64,000 nucleotides of DNA from Microbacterium sp. Clip185. Lineage in GTDB: Bacteria > Actinomycetota > Actinomycetes > Actinomycetales > Microbacteriaceae. Each line of letters begins with the position of its first letter. Position 1 is the first letter of the stretch. This document shows positions 45,770 through 54,422 of this stretch, one piece after another. The notes under the pieces were generated by a model. It was not told the DNA's origin. It did no database searches and saw only the letters and a list, made by a program, of their open reading frames with translations. The stretch covers positions 1,426,001-1,490,000 of the forward strand of contig NZ_CP117996.1 in the NCBI RefSeq assembly GCF_028743715.1. Direction: 5' to 3'. The translations under genes and the position numbers were made by a program.

Positions 45770-46567
45770 TCACTGACCGGTGACGGTCTCCTCGAGATCC
45801 GGCTCGACGCCCAGCGAAAGTGCCGCAGCGCCGATGATGCCCGCGTTGTTGCGATGCACGGCGGGGACGATCGGGGTGCGCAGGTCGAGCAGATGCAGGA
45901 ACTTGTCCGCGTGCTTGGACACGCCACCGCCGACGATGAACAGGTCAGGGCTGAACAGGAACTCGACGTGCGAGTAGTACCACTGCAGGCGTTCGGCCCA
46001 CGCCTCCCAGCTCAGCTCGTCGCGCTCCATCGCGGAGTAGGCGGCGTACGCCTCGGCGTCCTTGCCGTGCTTCGCGCGCTGGAGGTGGCCGAGCTCGCTG
46101 TTGGGGATGAGGACGTTGTTGTAGATGACAGCCGAGCCGATGCCGGTGCCGAGGGTCGTGAGGATCGTGAGCCCGTCAACGCCCTTCGCGGCGCCGAAGC
46201 GCATCTCGGCGACGCCGGCCACATCCGCGTCGTTGGCGAAGTGGATGTCGCGGCCGAGACCTTCTTCGAAGAACTCCTCGGCGGGGAAGTCGATCCACTT
46301 GTCCGAGACGTTCGCAGCCGACAGCGTGCGACCGTTCTTCACGATCGCGGGGAAGGCCACACCGAGCGGGTAGTCGGAGTCCGCGACCTCGAGAGTGTCG
46401 AGCACGCTGCGCACCGCATCCAGCACGTCCTTCGGCTCCGCTCCCGAAGGTGTGGACACCTTGATCCGGTCGCTGATCAGCTCGCCCTTTTCGAGGTCGA
46501 CGATTCCACCTTTGATGCCGGTTCCGCCGATGTCGATACCCACCGCGCGAGACTTCTCTGCTGCCAT
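45770..46567 (-). CDS. ppgK: Polyphosphate glucokinase
   Basis: 265-residue ROK-family kinase that phosphorylates glucose using polyphosphate (and often ATP). GIDIGGTGIKGG is the phosphate-binding loop, TTLGTGIGSA the second phosphate motif, and HFANDADVAG carries the catalytic Asp. SPDLFIVGGGVSKHADKFL is characteristic of PpgK rather than bacterial glucose kinases. Length matches actinobacterial PpgK. It diverges from the SPOR-like gene. Confidence 0.94.
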   Translation of the reverse strand: MAAEKSRAVGIDIGGTGIKGGIVDLEKGELISDRIKVSTPSGAEPKDVLDAVRSVLDTLEVADSDYPLGVAFPAIVKNGRTLSAANVSDKWIDFPAEEFFEEGLGRDIHFANDADVAGVAEMRFGAAKGVDGLTILTTLGTGIGSAVIYNNVLIPNSELGHLQRAKHGKDAEAYAAYSAMERDELSWEAWAERLQWYYSHVEFLFSPDLFIVGGGVSKHADKFLHLLDLRTPIVPAVHRNNAGIIGAAALSLGVEPDLEETVTGQ

Positions 46568-46635
46568 GGGTTCAGCCTATCCAGCACACGGGTCGCGATC
46601 AGTAGGATCGTCTCGAGAGCGATGAGGAGTCTGCC

Positions 46636-46821
46636 GTGAGCGAAGACAGCGAGAAGTACTGGTACAACCTCACCACCGGTGAGGTGGAGCGAGGTTTCGA
46701 GTCTCCGGCGATCGACCGCGCCGGTCCGTTCGACACCGCCGAAGAGGCGGCGAACGCCCCCGAACTGATCAAGCAGCGCTCCGCGCAGTGGGCGGCCGAC
46801 GACGCCCTCGAGAACGACTGA
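46636..46821 (+). CDS. Small SPOR-like protein
   Basis: 61-residue protein, very acidic with a conserved-looking YWYNLTTGEVERG start and GPFDTAEEAANAPELIKQRSAQW centre. The last part resembles a truncated SPOR repeat (GPFxxxxEA). Such small proteins precede glnA2 in related genomes, but their function is unknown. GTG at 46636 has GAGGAG upstream. TAGGAT at 46603-46608 is a possible -10. It is followed by glnA2 62 bases on. Confidence 0.7.
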   Translation: MSEDSEKYWYNLTTGEVERGFESPAIDRAGPFDTAEEAANAPELIKQRSAQWAADDALEND

Positions 46822-46883
46822 CGCGCCGCTCGGAGCGCATCCCCACCACGTGATCGGGCCCCTGCGGGGCCGGGAGGAAAAGC

Positions 46884-48221
46884 ATGGACAAGCAGCGCGA
46901 TTTCGTACTGCGCACGATCGAAGAGCGCGGCGTCAAGTTCATCCGTCTCTGGTTCACCGATGTCATCGGAACCCTGAAGTCGGTGGCGATCGCTCCCGCC
47001 GAGGTCGAGGGAGCCTTCACCGAGGGCCTCGGCTTCGACGGTTCAGCGATCGAGGGGCTCACCCGCACCTTCGAATCCGATCTGCTGGCCCATCCGGATC
47101 CCACGACGTTCCAGATCCTGCCGTGGCGCGGTGAGATCGACCCGACGGCGCGGATGTTCTGCGACATCACCACGCCCGACGGTCAGCCCGCCGTCGCCGA
47201 CCCGCGTCACGTGCTCAAGCGCACGCTCGCGAAGGCATCGGATGCCGGGTTCACCTTCTACACGCACCCCGAGATCGAGTTCTACCTGCTGAAGTCCTCG
47301 ACCTACGGCCCGGGCGGCCCCGAGCCGGTCGACTCCGCGGGCTACTTCGACAACGTCCCCGGCGGCACGGCTCACGACTTCCGCCGCCGCTCGGTGCGGA
47401 TGCTGGAAGACCTCGGCATTTCGGTCGAGTTCAGCCACCACGAGGGCGGTCCCGGTCAGAACGAGATCGATCTCCGCTACGCCGACGCGCTGGCTACCGC
47501 CGACAACATCATGACGTTCCGCACGGTCATCAAGGAAGTGGCCATCGAGCAGGGCGTCTACGCGACCTTCATGCCGAAGCCGCTCAGCGGGCAGCCCGGC
47601 AGCGGCATGCACACGCACATGTCGCTCTTCGAGGGTGACCGCAATGCCTTCTACGAGGAGGGTGCGCAGTACCAGCTCTCCAAGGTCGGCCGCCAGTTCA
47701 TCGCGGGTCTGCTGCGTCACGCGAACGAGATCTCCGCGGTCACGAACCAGTTCGTGAACTCGTACAAGCGCCTGTGGGGCGGCGACGAGGCTCCCAGCTT
47801 CATCAGCTGGGGTCACAACAACCGGTCGGCGCTCGTGCGCGTTCCGCTCTACAAGCCCAACAAGGGCGGCTCCTCGCGCGTGGAGTACCGCGCCCTCGAC
47901 TCGGCCGCGAACCCCTACCTGGCCTACGCGCTCATGCTCGCCGCCGGCCTCAAGGGCATCGAAGAGGAATACGAACTGCCGCCCGAGGCCGAGGACAACG
48001 TGTGGTCGCTCACCGATTCCGAGCGCCGCGCGCTCGGATACGCACCGCTTCCCGCGAGCCTCGACCAGGCGTTGCAGTACATGGAGGAGTCCGAACTCGT
48101 CGCCGAGACGCTGGGCGAGACCGTCTTCACCTACGTGCTCGCCAACAAGCGGCGCGAGTGGGCGGGCTACCGTTCGCAGGTGACACCCTTCGAGCTGCAG
48201 AGCAACCTCGAGATGCTCTGA
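46884..48221 (+). CDS. glnA: Glutamine synthetase, GlnA2 type
   Basis: 445-residue type I glutamine synthetase of the shorter alpha-like class that corresponds to mycobacterial GlnA2. GFDGSAIEG, EIEFYL, GSGMHTHMS and NRSALVRVP are active-site segments. It keeps a YELPP stretch near residue 356 aligned with the adenylylation loop, but its context (EEEYELPPEAEDNVW) differs from GlnA1. It precedes glnE by seven bases. A short hairpin (46857-46862 with 46866-46871) abuts the GGGAGGAAAAG ribosome site. The actual substrate of GlnA2-like enzymes may not be glutamate. Confidence 0.9.
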   Translation: MDKQRDFVLRTIEERGVKFIRLWFTDVIGTLKSVAIAPAEVEGAFTEGLGFDGSAIEGLTRTFESDLLAHPDPTTFQILPWRGEIDPTARMFCDITTPDGQPAVADPRHVLKRTLAKASDAGFTFYTHPEIEFYLLKSSTYGPGGPEPVDSAGYFDNVPGGTAHDFRRRSVRMLEDLGISVEFSHHEGGPGQNEIDLRYADALATADNIMTFRTVIKEVAIEQGVYATFMPKPLSGQPGSGMHTHMSLFEGDRNAFYEEGAQYQLSKVGRQFIAGLLRHANEISAVTNQFVNSYKRLWGGDEAPSFISWGHNNRSALVRVPLYKPNKGGSSRVEYRALDSAANPYLAYALMLAAGLKGIEEEYELPPEAEDNVWSLTDSERRALGYAPLPASLDQALQYMEESELVAETLGETVFTYVLANKRREWAGYRSQVTPFELQSNLEML

Positions 48222-48228
48222 GCCGGCC

Positions 48229-51228
48229 ATGGCCGGCACGGAGCGCTCCTCGAGCAGAACGGATCTCGTCCGTCTCGGACTAGGCGATCTCGAGGCGGCG
48301 GAGCAGGCGTTCGACGAATTCGTCGAGCTGCTGACGCTCAGCCGTGCCGAGGTGATCACCGACCTGGGTCTCGCCGCCGACCCGGACGGCGCGCTGCGCT
48401 GTGCGAGCCGGATCGCGCGTCGCAACCCGGATGCGGTCGCCGCGACCCTGCGCGATCCGCACGCGCGCCGCGTGTTCTGGCTGCTGCTGGGCGCATCGGA
48501 CGGATTCGGCGAGTTCTATCTGCGCCATCCGGAAGAGCTCGCAGACCTCGCGACGGCGGGTGAGATCCTGCCGCGGGCGGATGAGATGCAGCGGGAGCTG
48601 CAGGAGTCGGTGGGCGCCGAGGACGGCTTCGCCGCATCAGGTGACGAATCAGCCTGGGTCGCGCTGCGCGTGCGCTACCGGCGGCTGCTGGCTCGCATCG
48701 CGGCATTCGATCTACGGGCACCGGACGCGATCGATGTGCTCCCCGAGGTGGCTGCGGCACTCGCTGATGCTGCGGGCGCAGCCCTCGAGGCCTCGCTGAG
48801 TGTCGCCCGCACCCGCATCTCGCAGGGCCGACCCGGGGGGCTCTTTCCCCGGGAGCAGGTAGCCGCGACGCGCCTGTCGATCATCGGCATGGGAAAGACC
48901 GGCGCTCGCGAGCTCAACTACGTCAGCGACGTCGACGTCATCTTCGTCTGCGGTGCCGCCGAGGGGGCCGAGGAGGAATGGGGCGCGAGTCGCCTCATCG
49001 ACATCGCGACGCGCCTCGCGGTGCAGACGATGCAGGGCATCTCGGGAATCGAGATCGAACCGCCGTTGTGGGAGGTCGATGCGAACCTGCGCCCGGAGGG
49101 AAAACAAGGGGCGCTCGTGCGTACCCTCGAGTCCCACCTGTCGTACTACGACCGCTGGGCGGGCAGCTGGGAGTTCCAGGCGCTGCTGAAGGCGCGGCCA
49201 CTCGCCGGCGACCTGGAGCTCGGACGCGAGTACGTCGCCGCCGTGCAGCCCAAAGTGTGGACGAGCGCCGCACGCGAGAACTTCGTCGACAGCGTGCAGC
49301 GGATGCGGGAGCGCGTCACGGATCACATCCCGGCGCACGAGGTGCCGCTGCAGATCAAGCTCGGTCCCGGCGGCATCCGCGACATCGAGTTCACGGTGCA
49401 GCTGCTCCAGCTCGTGCACGGTCTCACTGACGATCGCATCCGCCAGCGCGGCACGCTGGACGCGCTGGATGCGCTCGTCGCAGAGGGCTACATCGGGCGG
49501 GCCGAGGCCGCAGCTTTCGCCCGCGACTATCGGTTCCTCCGTGTGCTCGAGCACCGGCTGCAGTTGCGCGGACTCCGCCGCACGCACCTCATGCCCGAGA
49601 AGGACGATGATCGCCGCGTGCTCGCGCGCGCCAGCGGCGTCGCCGACAGCGCCGCAGGGGTCACGGCGGAGTGGGAGCGGGTCAAGCGCGAGGTGCGCGA
49701 CATCCACGTGCGCCTGTTCTACCGGCCGCTCCTGTCGGCCGTGGCGGCGCTTCCGGAGGGCGAGCGCACACTGTCCGCCGCGCAGGCACATGATCGGCTC
49801 GCGGCCATCGGGTTCCAAGATCCGGCCGGCGCGCTCCGGCACATCGCGGCGCTGACGAGCGGCATCAGCCGAAAGGCCACGATCCAGCGGCATCTCATGC
49901 CGATCATGATCCGGTGGTTCGCGGACGGTGTGGATCCCGACTACGGGCTGCTCGCCTTCCGCCGCATCAGCGAGCGGCTGGGGGACACCCCGTGGTTCCT
50001 CCGCCTGCTGCGCGACTCGTCGGCGGCCGCCGAAAGCCTCACCCGCGTGTTGTCGGGCTCCCGCTACATCGGCGAGCTGATGGAGTGGATCCCGGAAGCG
50101 GCGGCCTGGCTCGACGATCCGGAGCTCTTGCGTCCCCGCAGCGGTGTCGCGTTGCAGACCGAGGCTCGGGCGATCCAGACGCGGCATGAGACCCTCGACG
50201 ACGCGATGCCGTTCGTGCGGGCCCTGCGCCGTCGTGAGCTGCTGCGCACGGCGATGGCCGCCGTTCTCGGTGTCCTCACAATTGAAGAGCTCGCCGACTC
50301 GCTGAGCACGATCACGGAAGTCACCATCCAGGCGACGCTGCGGGCCGTGCGTCGCGAGGTCGTGCCGCCCGAGGACGACGCGCTCGACTTCTCCGTCATC
50401 GCCATGGGGCGCTTCGGAGGACGAGAGCTCGGCTTCGGCTCGGATGCGGACGTCCTGTACGTGTATCGGCCGAACGGTGTCGACCCGGAACGTGCGCACG
50501 CGCTGTCGCTGAAGCTCGTGCAAGGGCTGCGCACGCATTCCGAAGACCACCGTGTTCCCCTCGATCTGGACGCCGATCTGCGTCCCGAGGGGCGCAACGG
50601 TCCGCTCGTGCGATCGCTGGAGTCGTACGCGGAGTACTACGGCCGCTGGTCACTGTCGTGGGAGGCGCAGGCGCTTCTGCGCGCTCGGGGCGTCGCGGGG
50701 AGCGTGAAGCTCATCGACGCGTTCACAGAGCTGGCAGACCGCGTGCGGTACCCGGAGCGTGCAGACCCGCAGGGCGTGCGAGAGATCAAACGCATCAAGG
50801 CGCGCGTCGAAAGCGAGCGGCTCCCGCAGGGCGTCGATCCGTCGCGCCACCTCAAGCTCGGGCCCGGCGGTCTCAGCGATGTGGAATGGCTTGTCCAGCT
50901 ACTGCAGCTGCAGCATGCTCACGCCGTGCCGGCGCTGCGCACGACGTCGACCACGGATGCGTTGCGCACCGCCGGGGAGGCGGGGTTGCTGCCTGAGAGC
51001 GCGGTTCCGCGCCTTCACGAGGCCTGGCGGTTCGCCAGTCGCCTGCGCTCGGCGAACACCCTGCTGTCGGCGCAGACGAGCGACGTGCTCCCCGCCGACC
51101 GACGTCGCCTCGACGGAATCGGGCGTCTGTTGGAGTATCCGCCGCGCTCCGCCTCCCGGGTCGAGGAGGACTGGATGCGGGTGGCACGCCTGTCGCGGCG
51201 CGTCTTCGAGAAGCAGTTCTACGGCTGA
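48229..51228 (+). CDS. glnE: Bifunctional glutamine synthetase adenylyltransferase/deadenylase
   Basis: 999-residue two-headed enzyme that adenylylates and deadenylylates glutamine synthetase. Each half has a nucleotidyltransferase core: the N-terminal deadenylase with D234-V-D236 (NYVSDVDVIF) and the C-terminal adenylyltransferase with D739-A-D741 (GFGSDADVLYVY). Each core is followed by a GlnE helical domain with LKLGPGGxxDxE. Its target is probably GlnA1 at 56845-58269, which has the modification tyrosine. The glnA2-glnE order matches mycobacteria. Confidence 0.96.
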   Translation: MAGTERSSSRTDLVRLGLGDLEAAEQAFDEFVELLTLSRAEVITDLGLAADPDGALRCASRIARRNPDAVAATLRDPHARRVFWLLLGASDGFGEFYLRHPEELADLATAGEILPRADEMQRELQESVGAEDGFAASGDESAWVALRVRYRRLLARIAAFDLRAPDAIDVLPEVAAALADAAGAALEASLSVARTRISQGRPGGLFPREQVAATRLSIIGMGKTGARELNYVSDVDVIFVCGAAEGAEEEWGASRLIDIATRLAVQTMQGISGIEIEPPLWEVDANLRPEGKQGALVRTLESHLSYYDRWAGSWEFQALLKARPLAGDLELGREYVAAVQPKVWTSAARENFVDSVQRMRERVTDHIPAHEVPLQIKLGPGGIRDIEFTVQLLQLVHGLTDDRIRQRGTLDALDALVAEGYIGRAEAAAFARDYRFLRVLEHRLQLRGLRRTHLMPEKDDDRRVLARASGVADSAAGVTAEWERVKREVRDIHVRLFYRPLLSAVAALPEGERTLSAAQAHDRLAAIGFQDPAGALRHIAALTSGISRKATIQRHLMPIMIRWFADGVDPDYGLLAFRRISERLGDTPWFLRLLRDSSAAAESLTRVLSGSRYIGELMEWIPEAAAWLDDPELLRPRSGVALQTEARAIQTRHETLDDAMPFVRALRRRELLRTAMAAVLGVLTIEELADSLSTITEVTIQATLRAVRREVVPPEDDALDFSVIAMGRFGGRELGFGSDADVLYVYRPNGVDPERAHALSLKLVQGLRTHSEDHRVPLDLDADLRPEGRNGPLVRSLESYAEYYGRWSLSWEAQALLRARGVAGSVKLIDAFTELADRVRYPERADPQGVREIKRIKARVESERLPQGVDPSRHLKLGPGGLSDVEWLVQLLQLQHAHAVPALRTTSTTDALRTAGEAGLLPESAVPRLHEAWRFASRLRSANTLLSAQTSDVLPADRRRLDGIGRLLEYPPRSASRVEEDWMRVARLSRRVFEKQFYG

Positions 51229-51276
51229 GCGGCGGCTCGGGTCGAGCGACGCGTCATCGGCTGCGACAATAGGCTC

Positions 51277-51894
51277 GTGCGCCGTTCCCGTCTTCCTCGC
51301 TTGTTGCGCGGGGCGACGTCTGCGGCCGTGGCGACCTTCGTCGCCCTCCTCTCGCATGTGAGCGCGGGCGGCACGGTGCCGGGGTGGCTCGGAATCGCCA
51401 TCCCCTTCGTGCTGTCGCTCGCGGCGTGCACGGTGTTGACGGGGCGCCGCCTCTCCTTGTGGCGTCTCTCCGTGGCCGTCGTGCTGAGTCAGGCGCTCTT
51501 CCACACCCTCTTCGTGCTCGGCTCCTTCGCGGAGCCCGGTGCGGCGCAGGGGCATCACACGATGCACGGCATGGGTGAGATGCCGCCGGCGTCGAGCGCG
51601 CCCATGGCCGACGCGCTGCAGGGCGATCCCGTCATGTGGCTCGGTCACGCCGTCGCCGCCGTCGTCACCGTTCTCGCCCTGCACCGCGGCGAGCGCTGCG
51701 TGCGTGCGCTCATCGAGCTGACCCGCACTCTCGTCGGCCGTCTCCGCATCCGTCTCGCGCTCGTTGTCGCCGACGTCGAGGTCGACGCCCCCCGGTTCGC
51801 GTCCGCCGTCTTCACGCGCGCACTCCGCGTACGCCCGCGCCTCCTCCTCCGAGACATCGCCCGCCGGGGCCCACCTCACCTTCACACGGTCTGA
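51277..51894 (+). CDS. Membrane protein with His/Met-rich loop, probable copper-operon member
   Basis: 205-residue protein with about four hydrophobic helices (near 15-30, 36-53, 65-85 and 118-135). Between the third and fourth is GHHTMHGMGEMPPASSAPM, rich in His and Met like copper-binding loops. The C-terminal 70 residues are cytoplasmic and basic. No family is assigned. It is the first gene of the CopC-PCuAC-Dyp-PepSY run, so a role in copper handling is inferred. GTG start at 51277; GACAAT at 51265-51270 is a possible leaderless -10. Confidence 0.7.
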   Translation: MRRSRLPRLLRGATSAAVATFVALLSHVSAGGTVPGWLGIAIPFVLSLAACTVLTGRRLSLWRLSVAVVLSQALFHTLFVLGSFAEPGAAQGHHTMHGMGEMPPASSAPMADALQGDPVMWLGHAVAAVVTVLALHRGERCVRALIELTRTLVGRLRIRLALVVADVEVDAPRFASAVFTRALRVRPRLLLRDIARRGPPHLHTV

Positions 51895-52002
51895 TCACGC
51901 GGCCTCGACGCCCTGGCGTCGTGTGCTGCGCTTCCGCCTGTCGCCCCGACAGGTGTCCCGTGTGGTGCGGCGCGTCAGCGCGCCGCTGTCGAAAGGTGTC
52001 CC

Positions 52003-52599
52003 ATGTCCCTGTCGCGACGTATCGTCGCGGGGATCGTGGTGGCGTTCGCCGCCGTCTTGGCGGTGGCCGCTCCCGCGTCCGCTCACGATGAACTTCTCTC
52101 CTCCACGCCCGAAAGCGGGCAACGACTCACCGAAGCGCCCACGCAGGTCACGCTGACCTTCTCCGCCGACGTGCTCGACACCGGTGCGGCGGTGATCGTC
52201 GCCGACGCCGAGGGGCACGACTGGGCCGCCACCGAGCCGGTCCTCGACGGCCCGACGGTCAGCGTCGACCTGCAGCCGGACATGCCGGCAGCAGGGTACG
52301 AGGTGCGGTGGCGCGTGGTGTCGTCGGACGGGCATCCGATCGCCGGCACCGTGCCGTTCACGATCGGTGACGGCACGCCTCTCGAGCGCACGGCGCAGCC
52401 GACGGCTCCGACGGACGACGAACCGGCGGCGCAATCGGACGATCCGACGGCCGACGAGGCCGGTCAGGAGAACGCCGGAGCGCTGCGCATCGCGTTCGTC
52501 GGCGCCGCGGGCGCGGGCATCGCGGTCGCGCTCTTCGCACTCATCCTCTTCCTTCGCCGCCGCTCCGACGCGCGCGGCACGGACGACACCGAGCAGTGA
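52003..52599 (+). CDS. copC: CopC-domain copper resistance protein
   Basis: 198-residue exported protein with a Sec signal ending in APASA, so the mature protein starts AHDELLSSTPE and places the N-terminal His typical of a CopC copper site. The CopC beta-barrel (about 27-122) ends with WRVVSSDGHPIAGTVPF, where D and H complete the site. A Pro/Asp-rich linker and one C-terminal helix (about 160-185) anchor it. This is the YcnJ-N-terminus/CopC type. It is followed by PCuAC. Confidence 0.9.
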   Translation: MSLSRRIVAGIVVAFAAVLAVAAPASAHDELLSSTPESGQRLTEAPTQVTLTFSADVLDTGAAVIVADAEGHDWAATEPVLDGPTVSVDLQPDMPAAGYEVRWRVVSSDGHPIAGTVPFTIGDGTPLERTAQPTAPTDDEPAAQSDDPTADEAGQENAGALRIAFVGAAGAGIAVALFALILFLRRRSDARGTDDTEQ

Positions 52600-52636
52600 G
52601 CTCGGCGTCTTCCCCGCCATCGAAAGGCACACCCCT

Positions 52637-53185
52637 GTGAACATTCCCACCAACCGCATCCGCTTTGCCGCCGTTATCGCGGCCGCTGTCCTCGCTCTCG
52701 CCGGCTGCGCGGCCGATGCTCAGCCCGCCGCGACGAGCACGAGCGCCGCCGACGCGATCACGGTCACCGACGCCTGGGTCAAGTCCGCTGGTTCCGGTAT
52801 GTCCGCCGCCTTCGGCGAGATCAACAACGGCAGCGATGCTGATGTCACCGTCACGGCGGCGTCCACCGCCGCATCCACCTCGGTCGAGCTCCACGAGACG
52901 GTCGAGAACGAGTCTGGGCAGATGGTCATGCGCCAGATCGAGGGCGGATTCGTCATCCCCGCCCACGGCAGCCTGACCCTCGCGCCCGGGGGCAACCACA
53001 TCATGCTCATGGATCTCACCGCGCCCCTGGTGGCCGGCGACGACGTCACCCTCACGCTCACCTACTCAGACGGCACGACCTCGCAGATCACCGCGCCGGT
53101 CAAGGACTACGCCGGAGCGAATGAGAACTACGAGAGCGGCGACATGAACATGGACATGAGCGGCGACAGCGAGACGGGCCAGTGA
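52637..53185 (+). CDS. PCuAC-family copper chaperone lipoprotein
   Basis: 182-residue lipoprotein with lipobox LALAGC (C24). The DUF461/PCuAC fold carries the copper site as H(M)x10M...HxM: LHETVENESGQMVM supplies His and Met, and GGNHIMLM the second His and Met. A Met/Asp-rich tail (MNMDMSG) may add copper affinity. It is the counterpart of the extracellular copper chaperone ECuC that works with a Dyp peroxidase in Streptomyces lividans (from memory). GTG at 52637 has GAAAGG upstream. Confidence 0.9.
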   Translation: MNIPTNRIRFAAVIAAAVLALAGCAADAQPAATSTSAADAITVTDAWVKSAGSGMSAAFGEINNGSDADVTVTAASTAASTSVELHETVENESGQMVMRQIEGGFVIPAHGSLTLAPGGNHIMLMDLTAPLVAGDDVTLTLTYSDGTTSQITAPVKDYAGANENYESGDMNMDMSGDSETGQ

Positions 53186-54411
53186 TGTCACCGCGAGATC
53201 CCGACGACACGGCGGTGCGCACACGGGCTACCCGGCGTCAGTTCCTCCTCGGGGGAGCAGTCGCTGGAATCGGCGCTGCGGCGGCCATCGCCATCGACGC
53301 CGCGCTCCCTGCCTCGCCGTCTGCACCTTCGGCGGTCGCGCCCTTGAACGGCGACGTCACGGTGCCGTTCTACGGCGTGCACCAGGCGGGCGTCGACACG
53401 GATGCGCAGTCGCACGCCGTCTTCCTCGCCCTCGATCTGAAGCCCGAGGTCGACCGCGACGGCCTCCGCCGGCTCATGCGCACGCTGAGCGACGACGCGG
53501 CCCGGATGACGCAGGGAGAGCCCGCTCTCGCAGACTCCGAGCCCGAACTCGCGCTGGCACCGGCCCGCCTCACCGTCACGTTCGCGTTCGGACCACGCTT
53601 CGTCGCGGTGGCGGGCGGGGCCGCTCCGGCGTGGTTGGCGCCCCTGCCGGCCTTCGGCATCGACCGCCTGCAGCCGGAGTACTGCGACGGCGACCTCCTG
53701 ATCCAGGTCGCCTCCGACGATCCTGTGACACTCGCTCACGCCTCGAGGATGCTGCTGAAGGATGCGCGCAGCTTCGCGAGCGTGCGGTGGACGCAGAACG
53801 GATTCCGTCGCGCGCACGGGACGGTCAAACCCGGAACCACGATGCGCAACCTCTTCGGGCAGGTGGACGGCACGGCGAATCCCGAGCCGGGCACGGCCGA
53901 CTTCGACGAGGTCGTGTGGCATCCGAGCGGATGGCTCACCGGCGGCACCGGGGTGGTCGTGCGCCGCATCGCAATGGACCTCGACAAGTGGGATCGGCTG
54001 GACCGCCCAGGGCGTGACCAGTCCGTCGGGCGTTTCCAGTCGAACGGCGCGCCGCTGACGGGCACGCAGGAGCACGACGAGCCGGACTTCGACGCGAAGA
54101 CGCCGATCGGCTTCCCCGTCATCCCCGAGTTCTCGCACATGCGTCGTGCACGCAGCGACGATCGTCGGGAGCGCATCTTCCGGCGCGGATACAACTACGA
54201 CGACACTCCCGTCGGCGCAGAGATCTCCCGCGCGGGTCTCGTGTTCGTGTCGTTCCAGGCGGATGTGGCGGGCCAGTTCGTGCCGCTCCAGCGGCGCCTG
54301 GACGAACTCGACCTGTTGAACCAGTGGACGACGCCCATCGGGTCCGCGGTCTTCGCCGCACCCCCGGGCTGTGCGCCGGGCGGGTTCATCGGCGAGACCC
54401 TGCTGGCGTGA
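53185..54411 (+). CDS. Tat-exported Dyp-type heme peroxidase
   Basis: 408-residue dye-decolourising peroxidase of the EfeB/DtpA class. A twin-arginine signal (TRRQFLLGG, then a hydrophobic stretch) directs folded export with heme. The family GxxDG motif is GQVDG, the distal Arg is in VGRFQSN, and the proximal His is in EFSHMRR. The start at 53185 overlaps the PCuAC stop; a GTG at 53182 is possible. No EfeO/EfeU iron transporter is adjacent, so the DtpA-like copper context is the better match. Confidence 0.92.
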   Translation: MSPRDPDDTAVRTRATRRQFLLGGAVAGIGAAAAIAIDAALPASPSAPSAVAPLNGDVTVPFYGVHQAGVDTDAQSHAVFLALDLKPEVDRDGLRRLMRTLSDDAARMTQGEPALADSEPELALAPARLTVTFAFGPRFVAVAGGAAPAWLAPLPAFGIDRLQPEYCDGDLLIQVASDDPVTLAHASRMLLKDARSFASVRWTQNGFRRAHGTVKPGTTMRNLFGQVDGTANPEPGTADFDEVVWHPSGWLTGGTGVVVRRIAMDLDKWDRLDRPGRDQSVGRFQSNGAPLTGTQEHDEPDFDAKTPIGFPVIPEFSHMRRARSDDRRERIFRRGYNYDDTPVGAEISRAGLVFVSFQADVAGQFVPLQRRLDELDLLNQWTTPIGSAVFAAPPGCAPGGFIGETLLA

Positions 54412-54422
54412 GGGAGCGAGTG

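Noticed and set aside
46857..46871. Hairpin adjoining the glnA2 ribosome site as a riboswitch
   Set aside because: It is a single six-bp stem with a three-base loop and no conserved aptamer-like structure.
48712..50550. A 612-codon minus-strand open frame opposite glnE
   Set aside because: Antisense shadow with no motif; glnE covers the segment with both catalytic cores.
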